From assembly GCA_009801015.1 (NCBI GenBank), contig VHZZ01011445.1, forward strand, positions 5,237 to 40,699: a DNA stretch of 35,463 nucleotides, written 5' to 3'. Positions 21,014 to 33,100 of this stretch are shown here, piece after piece. Below the pieces are notes generated by a model. That model worked only from the letters and a program-made list of their open reading frames with translations. It did no database searches and was not told the DNA's origin. Position 1 is the first letter of the stretch. Each line of letters opens with the position of its first letter. The position numbers and the translations under genes were made by a program. This stretch comes from Silene noctiflora (taxonomy: Eukaryota > Streptophyta > Magnoliopsida > Caryophyllales > Caryophyllaceae).

Positions 21014-24000
21014 ATGGAGTATTTCCCAAAAATGGAGGATGACAACAATACAACACCAATTGCCTTTAGTGTTCAAACCCCTCTTCTTCATCAAACAAAT
21101 GGGACCCACCAACAAACCCAAAATGATGAACAAAAACATCAAGACAATGTTGATGATGTTGACGATGTTGTTGTTGTGGTTGATGAGGAAATAGATGACA
21201 CCAAACTTGACAAAACCCTTCAAAGATTGGAATTTTATTTGAGATTTCTGGGTTTTGATCAAACTAATGTGTTGAGATTTGTCTTGTCTTGGACTGTGTT
21301 TTTGGTTGTATGTGCTCTTCTTCCTGTGCTTATATTAGAGTTCACACACTGCACAGCTTGTGATGATTACCAAGTTAGGGATTTTGAGTATGAAATTCTC
21401 ACCTCACAACTTCTTCTTGGTGCTGCTTCTTTGATTTGTTTGTCATATAAAATTAACAGAAAAGGGATCAGGAAGTTTTTGTTTGTTGACCGGCATCGAG
21501 GCCACACATCCAGGTTCATGGGCATTTACATTCAGAAGATTAAGGTAGTTGCTCAACATTCATTTTGTCATCTTTTCAGGTTTTCTGCAGTTTCCGTTAA
21601 TGTTTGTTATAAGCGGTCATTTGACGTGATTCACGTACCAATTTTCATTATGAGTCATCCGGAAATAGTCTCATGTTAATTCATTGGTAGGTTGTGTGCT
21701 TACTATACCATACTTCGCTTTATGCGCAATCTTGAGGAATACAATAATGTTGTTGGTTGCTTGTTCTTAGGTGACAAGTTGTATTCCATGTTACACTGAT
21801 TCATGCTGATGGTGCATATGCTTAAGTGTACATTGGTTAATTAGTTTGAGAAACCATTTACTTACTGCTGGGTCATCTTGTAGTGTTTTGATGCTATTGT
21901 TGAAGACATGCCGAAACATTCTATATTATGCTTTGCTTGGATAGGGGAATCTACAGGGAAAGGGAGGGGAGGGATTTGAAAGGAGACAATTTCCTTTTTA
22001 GAGTCGCAAACTTGGGGTGGAGGGAAGGGAAAATGGATCCCTCCCTATCCCTCCATTTTTTATATCCAAACAAAGAGAGATTGGCATTCTTACATTTGAG
22101 CACCCCAGCGAGTCATTGGGATGGAATGGAGAGAGTTCCTGCTGGTTTTATCAATCAAAAATCACTATGAATCATGAAAATTGGATATCTTTCGGGGGGG
22201 GATGCTATGACTATTTGCTATTTCTAGAATGTACGAAAACAAGCGTCAATTATCCCGAAAGGAAAATTCAATGTATGTGAGTGTTTGAGTTACTCTTATA
22301 TCTGGGCGAGGACAGAATAGTTAGACAATCACTATGAGTTTCTATTAAATTGGTGAGCAACATAGTATGTTCAATGAGTGTTTATTCTACAAGTCTGCAG
22401 ATAAATAAGTTAAATGCAGAACTAATGTGTTACATTCGTCTCATTGAAGTCTGTACTTTGGAGAATGACATTCATAGTTTTACATGGTTAAATGCAACTA
22501 TAATAGTCTAAGATTGGAGATTGTTACGGTGTAAGGGAATATGTGACTACATGGCTCATTACACAATAATGACGTCTTCTGTACAGAAGTTGATTTCCAT
22601 CTTTTAAGCCAGCTGTTCTTAGATTGTGATCTTCCTCAGTATAAAATTTAATGTCACAAGATGGTTCATTTTCAATTGATCTGAGAGCATTCAATGGCCA
22701 GTTTTAAAATTCATAAAGTAAAATTGACTAGATCCAGCATCTTTGACACTTACTCTTAGTTTATTTGAATGATTAGATTACACGGTGGCTTTACTAGTCA
22801 ATGATTAAAAGGAAACAATATATTTGTCCATCAATTTAGCCGGCATTATACTGCATACTCACAATTCCCTAGTCCCTCCACTGTAAGCATGGCCCTTTAT
22901 AGAAGCATAGAGTATTTGGCTTGTTCGTGCGCTTATGTAGGAAGATCAATAGGAATGAAAATTGAAAAGCCATGCATCCTTTTGTCCAAATCCCATCTTT
23001 CTTGTAAAAAGATGCAAATTCCTCCGAACAGCCCAATATTACCCCAGTGTCTCAACGGCTCCAGTCAAGGATGAGGAGGGCAGGGTCAAATGTACGCAAT
23101 TTCTTATGACTGCAAATCCTCTGTCCAATTTGCTCTGCATTTTTTTTAATGTCATCATTGTAATAGCTACCAAGTCACATAATTGCGTTCAAGTGGTATT
23201 TCGAAACAGCAAAGGATTTTTAACTTACCCTTTACAATTACCAAAACGAGGAATTGTTATTAAATTTATTGCATCTAATAACATCAAGTATTTCCTGGCT
23301 TCTCTTCTTTTTTTTTCTTCAGATACAGCTTATGAGTGAATTTTAACTGCCTCCTCTCTTAGATATGACTACTTTCACTTACAGGAGCTTTTTGTGGTTA
23401 ATTCTTCTAGGATTCTTATCGCTTGCTATTAATGACGCTCCTTCCATGTTGCATCCTGAAGTTTGCACATGAGTTCACGCGCATGTTTTATGTGCAAAAT
23501 CAGTCTTGGTGGCAGGCTGGCCTCGTTGTTTCAGTGTTAGTCATATCGTGGACGTACCTAAGTGCAATAACTCTAGCAGCCTGCATTATGTTCCATTTAG
23601 CCTGCAATCTACAAATGATCCACTTCGATGATTACAAGAACCTGTTGGAGACAGAGTCCTGTATCTTGACTTTAATGGAGGAGCACATACGATTAAGAGA
23701 TTACCTTTCCAAAATCAGCCATAGATTTCGGAAATATCTCCTTTTGCTCTTTCTGCTCGTCACAGCAAGCCTATTTATGACCCTCGTCCAGATCACAGGT
23801 GTCAATGGAAGAGTTACTTTCTTAAATGGTGGAAATTTCGCTGTAAGTCCAACTATTATTTTTTTTGCTCCATAGGGCGGATGATGCTGATCAGCTTCAT
23901 AGTATTGATAAACTAGACCTTTTTTTTAAAACGTGAGAAATTACCTAGTTATGAAAACATATTTGGTTAGTTTAATTAGTACTTAACTAGAACAAAATGG

Positions 24001-25316
24001 TGAACTCTGTGAAGGTTGACATTTTCTTAATCTTGTAAGTGCTGCAAAGATTAATTTCTTGTAGAGAAAAAAAAACCAGGAATTTATGCATAAAATTTCT
24101 TGTCCTTGAAATCTAGCTAGGATGAACGATAAGCACCAAAAGAGAAAAAGCTCGACTTTTCCACATTTATATACGCAAATCAATGCCCAAGGCCTCAATG
24201 GTTTTGGGCTTATAAGATACAAACAGGAAGTATTACATCACACTTGCGGCTGTTGGAGCAATGTGTAAATTGTCGTCAAGATCGATAATTGATTTGGGTG
24301 GCCTTTGTAAGTTTAGTAGGCTATTCTTCCGATCGCCACATACTTTAGGAGGGAATATTAGTGGGTCGATTCTACTGCTTGAGCTCTTAGCAAAGGCTAG
24401 ATCACGCCCTTAAGATAACAATGTGTTTGGACACACTTTTAGGAGAGGGGAAGGTTAAAGGTTGGAGAAGGGTGGATGGGAAGGAGTTGGAGAGAAGTGG
24501 GAATGGAGTAAAGGAATATTTTCTCCAAATCTTTCTTATATTGAAGCGATTTCAATCTCCTCTGTAGGAGGGAAAATGGATATTCTATTTTCCTAACCAT
24601 TTTGCTACCCAAACAAGGGAATTGTTTCCCTTCATTCTCCTCCAAATCCCTTCACCCAAACAAAGGGTAAAAGTGGAGTTGTGGAGATGAGAATTCTTTG
24701 CTAGATTTTGATCTTGTGTAATTAAGTCAATTTTTAGGTGTGATTTTGAGAAATAGTCGTCTGATTTCAGGTAAGTTCATTAGTTCAACTTATTGAGACA
24801 CTTCTTTGCTTGCACGCTGGTACAAAAATTTCACATAGAGCCCAGGGCATTGGTGCCATCGCATGCAAATGGCATGCTTTGGTAACCTGCAAATCGTTTG
24901 AAGGAACTCGACGTTCTATTTCCATGAGCTCGTTGTCTTCAAACTGCTCTGAAAGTGATTTGGAATCCATGGATGGTATTACTGTTCGTAATCATTCCCA
25001 TTTTGCATCAGTGTCCTCTTATAACAAGAGGCAATCTTTTGGTATGTCTCATTACTTATTTAACTTTTAGTACTAAATTGCCATTCCATAACTGTTGCAT
25101 GTGCTTTTTATATGTGCGATATTAGAATTCTTTCCTCGATACTCATCATACTGACTAGCATTTGCAGTGATGTATCTGCAGACAAATCCAGGAGGAATCA
25201 CCTTGTATGGATGGGTCGTGGATCGAACCCTTTTAAACACGATCTTTGCCATTGAGCTTTCGCTCGTTCTTTTTGTGCTTGGTCAAACCATTATTTTCTC
25301 GTCTACCTCTTCATGA
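21014..25316 (+). CDS. DUF3537 seven-helix membrane protein (plant gustatory-receptor-like), 4 exons
   Basis: Exons 21014-21544, 23411-23842, 24771-25041 and 25168-25316 join in phase to 460 residues. The protein matches the plant DUF3537 family throughout: 'LSWTVFLVV.ALLPVLILE', 'KFLFVDR', 'SWTYLSAITLAA', 'MIHFDDY..LLE', 'RLRDYLSKISHRFR', 'NGGNFAVS', 'LCLHAGTKISHRAQG' and the end 'NPGGITLYGW'. A polar acidic N-terminus (1 to about 65, with a DDVDDVVVVVDEE run) precedes about seven hydrophobic segments near 86-108, 128-145, 180-196, 213-240, 284-303, 322-338 and 434-455. Structure-based work by others has proposed that DUF3537 proteins are distant relatives of insect odorant/gustatory receptor channels; their ligand and role in plants are not settled. 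A second in-frame ATG at codon 7 is possible. Intron 1 is long (1866 bp). Exon 3 starts with GTAAGT, itself a perfect donor sequence. Both large introns carry foldback repeats. Confidence 0.9.
21931..22075. mobile_element. foldback MITE-like element in DUF3537 intron 1
   Basis: CTTTGCTTGGATA at the left pairs with TATCCAAACAAAG at the right, with one mismatch. Inside, GGGAGGGGAGGG-type purine tracts pair with CCCTCCCTATCCCTCC. No clear target duplication could be fixed. The predicted frames across it are by-products. Confidence 0.5.
24423..24668. mobile_element. foldback MITE-like element in DUF3537 intron 2
   Basis: The left GTGTTTGGACAC and right CACCCAAACAAAG ends are imperfect inverted repeats. 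Purine-rich tracts (GGAGAGGGGAAGG, GGGAAGGAGTTGGAGAG) on one side pair with CTCCTCCAAATCCCTTC on the other. It resembles the element in intron 1 in its TTTGG/CCAAA ends and in composition. No target duplication is fixed. Confidence 0.45.
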
Positions 25317-26478
25317 CCACTATTTAACTTTGTTTCGTGCCCGCCGAATTAGCGTCCAAGGTGATCAAGGTGAATACCATTCTTGATTAGTTTTGATCTC
25401 AGTGTACAAAGTGCTCAATGTAGGCGTCCAAGGTGCGGCTTACACTTTTTTGAGTGCATTTCTTCTTCTCTTTGTAAATTCTATATATTCATTTTGTAAA
25501 TAAGGCCGTGAGAATATCTGTACATGTCGTGATTCTCCCGAGCTTGTAACCATGTATTGAGGGATCGATTTTCGCAGTTGGGGCGGATGGGGCCACCAAG
25601 ACCTAGTAGAATCACTGTCACGATTGACCCAACTTTGTCTAGATTCTCTTACGGGTGATGTAAATATGTATATGAAATCATGAATGAAACTATGTTGATC
25701 ATGAAAATGTTTTCTTTTCGAATGAAGCTGTTGGGTACAGAATTCGTGCTCAAAGCTGTTTAATTTCTATGCTTGAACTCCTCGTGTGTCGTGTGAGTGT
25801 CTTTATGATATTCATTGTGGTTCCAAACCTTGTTTATAATGCCTTGAGAACCTATACATGTCCTGATTCTCTATAGCTCGTAGCCATGAATAGTGGGATC
25901 AATTTCCGCAGTTGGTTTGAATAGCCGACACAATTGACCCAACTTGTCTCAATTCTGTCACAGGAGCTCCTAAATATTTACACCCTCTGTTCAAGACAAT
26001 TCCATAACATATGGAATTGTATAAAAGGTGTATCAAGTATCGAATGAGAATATATTGATAATGAAAATGTTACGATATGACATTTGAATCGGAGCCTGGG
26101 TTTAGTGAAAAATATGCCAAGGTTGTTAGGCCGTTGCCTAAAGGCGCCAACTATTGTCATACTTCCAAGAGACTCGTTAAACTTTCAAGCAGTTCATACA
26201 CGCAACACAAGCAGTTCATACACGCAACACAAGCAGTTCATAAGTTGGGCTCACTTTTAACACTTTCACTGAAAATTCCTAGAACAAAATAATGCAATTC
26301 CATTACAACCAAGTCTCTATTCCCTTGTGACCGTATGTACAGAAGTATATAACTTCAGACAGCTAATTGAGATGGAATTAACTCAATCCACTCAATTATC
26401 ACCCGGAAGCATTGCAAACAAATACCTATTTACTTTTAATCTTTCTCGAGAACAATTATGTCAAAATAATATAATGAA
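25317..26478. other. downstream region of the DUF3537 gene with a diverged direct duplication
   Basis: This stretch should hold the 3' UTR. About 200 bp at 25500-25710 recur, diverged, at about 25835-26070. Shared words include TACATGTC.TGATTCTC, TTCGCAGTTGG, ATTGACCCAACTT and GATCATGAAAATGTT/GATAATGAAAATGTT. The duplication probably copied part of the 3' UTR. No other gene is visible. Confidence 0.5.
26188..26243. repeat. 22-bp tandem repeat, about 2.5 copies
   Basis: The unit AAGCAGTTCATACACGCAACAC occurs twice without change and is followed by a partial third copy. It is a short minisatellite. Confidence 0.85.
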
Positions 26479-28848
26479 TTGATGAAGCTGCTGGTGCACA
26501 TTGAATGGAACCTTTCTCGGCAATGCAACTATGTATACACCACCATTGTGTACCAAGCACCCCCACCACTGTCACCATGGCTCTCTCTAGAGCCTCTGGT
26601 TAGACAAACAAAGCCTGATTTGTCTGTTATTCCCAGGCACCCAGAAATGATCTCCCCAGCGAGGAAAAGAGGAAAAACAAACTAGCAGTGACTTGATGTA
26701 GCTCCCTTAAACTATCTGAAATACACCAGTGTTTCATATTCCTGATGATTTAAGCCTAGCAAATCCGGTCAATGTTGGTACCTTAGATGGAATTTAACAG
26801 CATGATGCCATATTGCTTGATTAGCGTCTTCTTTGGAGAATTCCTTCTCCACCATTGCATGACTCTGCATACGTGACCAGCTATATCAAACACTTTTTGA
26901 ATTTACCAAGTCAAACTGAGCAAAAAAAAAAAGAACAAGGAAGTTCAACTTAAATTTGAAACCCGTTTCTTGAGTCTATTAGACTGGACAAGTGGTTTCA
27001 AAAAAGAAGCGCTTAGATAGGCATCTTCGAGTAACATAAGTCTGCAATCACGAGATGAGAGGAGGGTGTGACCCAGTGCATTTTCCATGATCTCTCATAT
27101 TGAAAGCTTGCAATCAAGGCATCCTATCTAAGATGAAATTATGAGAAGTAATGCACACAAATAACTGCATCTAAAAACTATATGAGATTTACAAACTTGT
27201 GAACACCAAGATGCCATATTGCCATCTGATTCAAAAGGGATTTTGACCACCAGCATTATGAAAGGCTATTAGCATTCAGATAAGGGCTTACAGAAGTCGG
27301 AACGATTAAAATAAGGAACAACTAAAATCTTAACGCGCAAACAAGGTTTACCATAAGAGATAGTAGAAGAAACTATCAACTGAAAAGGGTGCAAAGAATT
27401 CAATTCACGCTCAAATCCCCCCAAAAATCCCAACCATCTGCCCTAACTTTTGTCTGAGATGATTAGGGTGTAGGTCTGGAGTGTCACAGACGGTGATGAT
27501 AGACTGAAAGAAATGTTGGGAGATGAGGGAGCAATCAGTTTAGTGTTGTAAACCCACAAAAGTGGAGGTAAAGGGAAAGTGGGAATGTTCAAGAAATTAA
27601 AGAGAAGAAATCACTTATTGTTAAAGGAATTTCATGAATCACCTACTTCAACGTTGATAGAAACCAATGTTGATGAATGAATGGGTATCCCCTATTAATA
27701 TCACCATTGCCCCAGGGACCAGGGCCATCGGTGATAATGAGCGAACAGATCAACCTTTTGCATTCATCCAATAACCAAAAGGAGAAACGTAACAAAATAA
27801 AACAGTGCATAAAAAATGAAAGAGATGGATTTTCCAAATGCAGAATGAGATATAGAAACAGGAATTATATGATAATTCTATCCTCAAGAATATAGAAAGC
27901 ATATAACAAAAAATCACACCCATAAGTTCAGATGAAAAATAACCACTTTAAAAAATCTACATAATTTTATTGCACAAAAATGAACAAGTTACGTAGTACT
28001 CCCTAATTAACAAAAGATGAAATAATGGAAGAGATGAGAAGCATAGGCAGATGAGGACGTGGGTTAAGCAAAGATGCGCCAATTTGATGCTCTGAGGCCT
28101 TTGACAATGGAGGCGCGGATGGCTATGAACTCTTGAGCATACAAGAGTAATGGAGAAGACTTTGCACATTGAAGATATTAAGTCATAGATACTTAAAAGG
28201 ACTTGTTTCCTAAGAGTTCTTTACATACAGAACCAAGTATCCAAATAAAACCCTTGAGTTCATAGGTACATAATTCCAATTGCATTTTCATGACTACCAT
28301 AACTGATAACAGTAACAAAACTGTCATTACTTTACTCGTCTTATAACCTATAGCAGAATTCGGAAGAATAATCTACACATAAATACCCACTTAAAGGCAA
28401 ATGAATATAGAAAAGAACGATACCTCTCTCGTGCCTGGAAAAGTTATTTTTTTGCAGAATGACAATACAATAAGGGTATTCTACCTCCTCAACCTGCTAG
28501 CTTAGTACTGCAGTGACATTTTCAGAGACAAGTCATGAGAGTTTAAAGACTATTTTGTGGAATTATCATAAAAACCACGAGAACAACAAAGCGTAAATTC
28601 TAACACACTTTGGGTTGGTAGACATGAACCATCGTGATTAGTTGTGAAATAACTTGATCACTTGTATGAACACAAACACAAACACAAATGGGCAAAAAAG
28701 GGAATAGATCCACAACGTTGAAGATAACTTGTGATAGAGTACTGAGTCAGCAGGGAATGAAGAGAGCTATATACTAAAAATTAAGGATAAGCAGATAAGA
28801 GCCAAAAAAGAGCCCGTCAGAAGCATCTAACAAGTAACCACAAATCAC
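26479..28848. other. stretch without a supportable gene; weak reverse-strand exon candidates
   Basis: No conserved domain could be recognised. Reverse-strand pieces have some exon-like character. At about 26788-26870 a frame 'SHAMVEKEFSKEDANQAIW' lies between an acceptor-like TATGCAG and a donor-like AAG|GTACC. A pyrimidine-rich, leader-like region lies at 27430-27600. A frame ending 'SNWRIFA' with a stop lies near 28066-28160. These do not join into one reading frame by inspection. They could be parts of an unknown small gene, a non-coding transcript or gene relics. Confidence 0.3.
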
Positions 28849-28849
28849 A

Positions 28850-28978
28850 AATTAGAGTAAGACGGCTCACACCATAAGACTGTCCATTTCTGTAGAAAAA
28901 TTATTCATTTATTGCTAATAAATGTCATTTTACATTAGGGGACGGTCGTACAATGTGAGACCGTCGCACACAATAATT
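28850..28978. mobile_element. small MITE with GACGGTCTCACA-type ends
   Basis: The left GACGGCTCACACCATAAGAC and the reverse complement of the right end, GACGGTCTCACATTGTACGAC, are imperfect inverted repeats around a short AT-rich core. AATTA-like words stand at both outer edges but do not give a clean target duplication. I recall this end sequence as common in Caryophyllales intergenic DNA. Confidence 0.5.
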
Positions 28979-29996
28979 ACTTTTTGAAGAAAAATTGTAA
29001 ACCCATAGCAACATGATAACCAACCTCAGAAACAAATGGCATTCCTACATACTCCACATCATTGTAGCAAAAGATAGCAATTTGAACATATAACAACAGA
29101 TGCAGTAGCATTGACAACATTAACAAGTAGCATGTAGCATCAGCTTCTCAAGTACAGCAGTAGCAATCTCTAAACTTTCGGAAAGTAAACCATAAACATC
29201 TTGTATAACTGAATAATAAATTTTTTCAATCAGCTATAATGAACAACAATCAAATTTAAGCTTTTGTATGCCTGTTTGTGAGAAGTGCTGATGGATAATC
29301 TATACGACAAACAAACCGACGATACCACTTGAACCTAAGGAGTAAGGATACAGCTTAATGGCCTTCTAAAATAAACACAAATTGTCCATAGTACCATGCT
29401 ACTTATAATTGCATAATATCAAAAATCTGTGTAAAGACAAACTAAGGCTCCACTTTAACTCCATAGGTACTAGGTTAACATATTACCTCCTCTCTATTCT
29501 GCCGTCAACAAAAAGCAAAGAATGTCCCCTCCGCTTTACACCGACCACCTCTTGCAAACACAATTTAGGAAATCAAAACATGAAAAATATATGCTGTGAC
29601 AAATCCATGATGGTTTGGTATTGAAAACCAATTACAAAATTGTTTACAAAGTGTCAAATAGAAAAACTTTACATACGCATGTTTCAAGTGGATCTGATAT
29701 CTCTAAAAGGAAAAGCTGCTACGCCACACCTTGCAATGCAAGCAGAGTGAAGAAACATCCTAAAAATCATCAAGCTGGATAACTGTCTTTAGCCTGCACA
29801 AATTAGGTAGGCAAAAGCAAAGAGTGCAGTTCTCTCCTCCATTTTACAATACATGCCTGCTAAAAAACAGCATGAATGATAATCACAAAAGCCAATTTTA
29901 GCCAATTTTGCAAGTTGTGTCTCCTCTCAGCTCTCACCTTATGCATGTCTATCTGCCAGCATAATTAGTCAAAGTACATGAAGATGACGTTCATGC
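28979..29996. other. AT-rich stretch, probably in part the CDKG2 3' UTR
   Basis: No gene is recognised on either strand. The part nearest 29996 is likely the 3' untranslated region of the reverse-strand kinase gene, whose polyadenylation site I could not place. The frame at 29409-29624 has no family resemblance. Confidence 0.35.
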
Positions 29997-30109
29997 TTGG
30001 TTGCTAGTCAAACAAGCCCCAGTTCCCAATTCAGGTTGCTGTAACTCCTTCCTTGGTTGCTAGTCAAACAAGCCCCCAGTCCCCAATTCCGGTTGCTGTA
30101 ACTCCTTCC
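29997..30109 (-). repeat. tandem duplication covering the CDKG2 stop codon
   Basis: Copy B (30053-30109) contains the last codons and TAG stop (30060-30062) of the kinase. Copy A (29997-30052), directly downstream on the reverse strand, repeats the same 56-57 bp with about two substitutions and one single-base gap. Both contain GTTGCTGTAACTCCTTCC and TTGGTTGCTAGTCAAACAAG on the forward strand. The second copy falls in the 3' UTR and is not translated. Confidence 0.9.
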
Positions 30110-33100
30110 TTCTTTGCTCTTCCAGAGGATCTGGGCTCTTCAACATTCTACGCATGCGCCTACAGATGCAAAATTCATTAACAGTAAGTCACAAACCTTG
30201 TGAGAAGTAGGCAAGAATAGGACTGGACTCGAGACCAAAATCTAAAGTCTAATGAACCGACACCAGGCCAAGATAAATGTGGTTCCTGATTTAGACCAAA
30301 ATAATCAATACAATCCAATCTTAGATCGGATTATCCCAAAAACTAAGAAATATTGTCTTAAAAATATAAGTACATCAAATTTAAGCTGGCTTAATTTAAA
30401 TAATACTCTCAGATTATCTGAAAGCTTCCAATTTCTTTCTTGGGCTAATTCACTAAAATCTATCACTTTCCCTTTTTTATAAAACTAATATCATTGTAAA
30501 TGACCATACCCAACCCCATCCCACCACATAAGCAACCTCAATTCCCCAAACCACCGAAAAATTTCCTCACCCCAACCCAAAGTCCAAAACACCGGAGAAC
30601 ACCCTCTACACCTCGAAAAAGGACCCTAGCCCGGGAAACATCATCACCCCACCACTCAAGACCTTACACCGGAAAATAGTGTTTTAAAGAGTGGATAGGG
30701 GGTTTCAGGGGTGTGTTTATTTTCATGGTGGAGGAAGGGTAGGGCGGGCATCATTTTGGGAGGTTGAGATAGGAATCTGTTTCATAGTAGGTTAGAGCTA
30801 GAGAGGTGATGTATGGTCGTTGGGCTTTTGGGTAGAGGGGGCGGATGGGTTGTGTCTAAGTGTAGTGATGTATTTTTTTGTATTGTGTTGCTCACTTAGG
30901 AATGTGGAAGGTTTCAGAGAGTTAAAGGGAGTAGATCCAAACAGAATGGTAGGGTACATCCCATTTTTAAGGTCTAGGCCAAAACTTGCTTAGTCCTAGT
31001 GAGAGGGTGACATTGACAAGGAAATATACAACTGTCAAGTGGGGCACCTGTCTTGTGCATGCTGAGCTGGAAACGTGGGCATGAATTCCTTTGACTTTGG
31101 AAGAGGGACTTCTCGAAACCATTCATGCTTAAGAGCAGCATCAGCCGTTATACGCTACAGTCAATAACACAAAATGATTAAAAAGTTGCAAAACATAATA
31201 GGTGGCAAAAAGAATAGTACTTTTAACAGTACAGTGCCCACCTTCTCAGGGTCATAAGTTAGAAGCCTGTTCAACAAGTCAAATCCAGCATCCGAAAGAA
31301 CTGGAGATCCAGTAAACGATGTAGCTGGAAATTTTTTGCGCAACTGGTTATACCTGAAAGGCATATTGAAATAGTTAATCATTCAAAAGTATGTGCCCTT
31401 GTAACTGAGACAGTACCAATTAGCCCAGAAAGCCAGACCAGGATCAACCAAAGCTGGAAGCCTGGGAAAAGAGTGCAGGGAGTAAGAAAACCTTGAGTCA
31501 AACATATATGAAGCACAAATTATGATAGTTATGAAGGACTTACTGGTGCTTAACAAAATTGACCTTCACTCCGGGCAGCTTTTTGATACCAGGCCAAATA
31601 GTCTCATTTGGTGTTCCAAGAATCTTGAATATCTTTATTTGTTTTAAAAAAATAGGAAATCAGTGCACACCCCCTAAGCACCGTACAAACAACAAAAAAG
31701 CTGGAAAAGTAAACAGTCTACCCCATCTACAAATGACGGGAAATTCTAATACATTGAAGTACCTTGTCAAGCTGATCGAATTCTCTTTTTCCATTAAATA
31801 GTGGCTCCTTGGACAAAAGCTCTGCCATAATGCAACCAAGCGACCACATATCAATGGCTGTAGAATACTCCCTTGCCCCCATCAGCAACTCTGGTGCCCT
31901 GGAAAGAACCAAGGATGCATTAATCAGATCCTTATCTCTAAGTATACACAGCTAAACAAATCTTATGAAAACAACCTACTAACTTTGAGAAATGTAAATG
32001 AGAATCACAATATAGAACTACGGATGTCCACTAACACTAGAATTAAACAGAATGCAAGGATATTAAATTAAAAAAATATGGTAGGGCAACAGAACGACAG
32101 CTAGTGGTCCTACATTGTGAAATAGCACTTGGAAGTTGAAGCAACAAAGGGGTGAGTGGATGATAAGTTAACAGAAAATGAAAGATGCAGAGTGTAGACA
32201 TATAGTTATTAAATATCAATGCTTAGAAGGACGATGAAAACCCAGCTGTCGAGCACATAGGACAATCATAGGCATAAAAACAGTAAAAGCACAATAAAAA
32301 AAATACAAACAGTCGCCTTCCTACTGAGGCAGACAAACTCCCTAGTGACACCAAAACAATAGTACAATCAAGCAAAAGAACCAAACAGAGAAGTCAGCTA
32401 ACTTATTGTAAAGAAACTAAAAGCACAAATTGCTACTCAAATCATTAAAGAGAGCACATATTGAGATTGAAAAAGAGCTCAGGTGATCACCTGTACCAAA
32501 GTGTGACAACCAAATGAGTATATGGTTTCAATGGACTCCCATATTGACGAGCCAACCCGAAGTCGCAAATTTTCAACTCACCCTGATTGTTCAGCAGCAA
32601 ATTTGACGTCTTTAGATCACGATGAAGCACCCAATTATCATGAAGATACTTGATGCCATCTAACAGCTGAAGCATCAGGCACTTAGCTTCGCTCTGGCTA
32701 TATGGCTGCCGCATGGACTCCATGAGGCCTTTAAGATCATGCTCCATGTACTCCATCACCATAAAGATGCTGTCAAGGCTGCGTCCAACCACAACCTCCT
32801 TAACATCCACAATACATGGGTGGTGTAGTGACAAAAGGATGTTCATTTCCCTGAGAGCAGTCAACGGGAATCCCTCCCTCTCCTTCTCCATCTTTACCTT
32901 TTTCAATGCTACAATTTCCCCTGTCTTCTTATCTCTGGCTCTGTACACAACACCATAAGTGCCCTCATCTATCTTGTTGAGCCTTTCAAACTCGTCCACG
33001 CTCCTACAACCCTGAAGCATATTTACTGTTCTTTTAGGGGGAGCTGGAGGTTCAGGTATTCTAACAGAATCATCTTCGTTTTCTGAGTCTGTTACTCTAG

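Noticed and set aside
21928-22280. Frames of 80-87 codons in DUF3537 intron 1
   Set aside because: They overlap the foldback element and have no recognisable domain; the flanking exons splice in phase.
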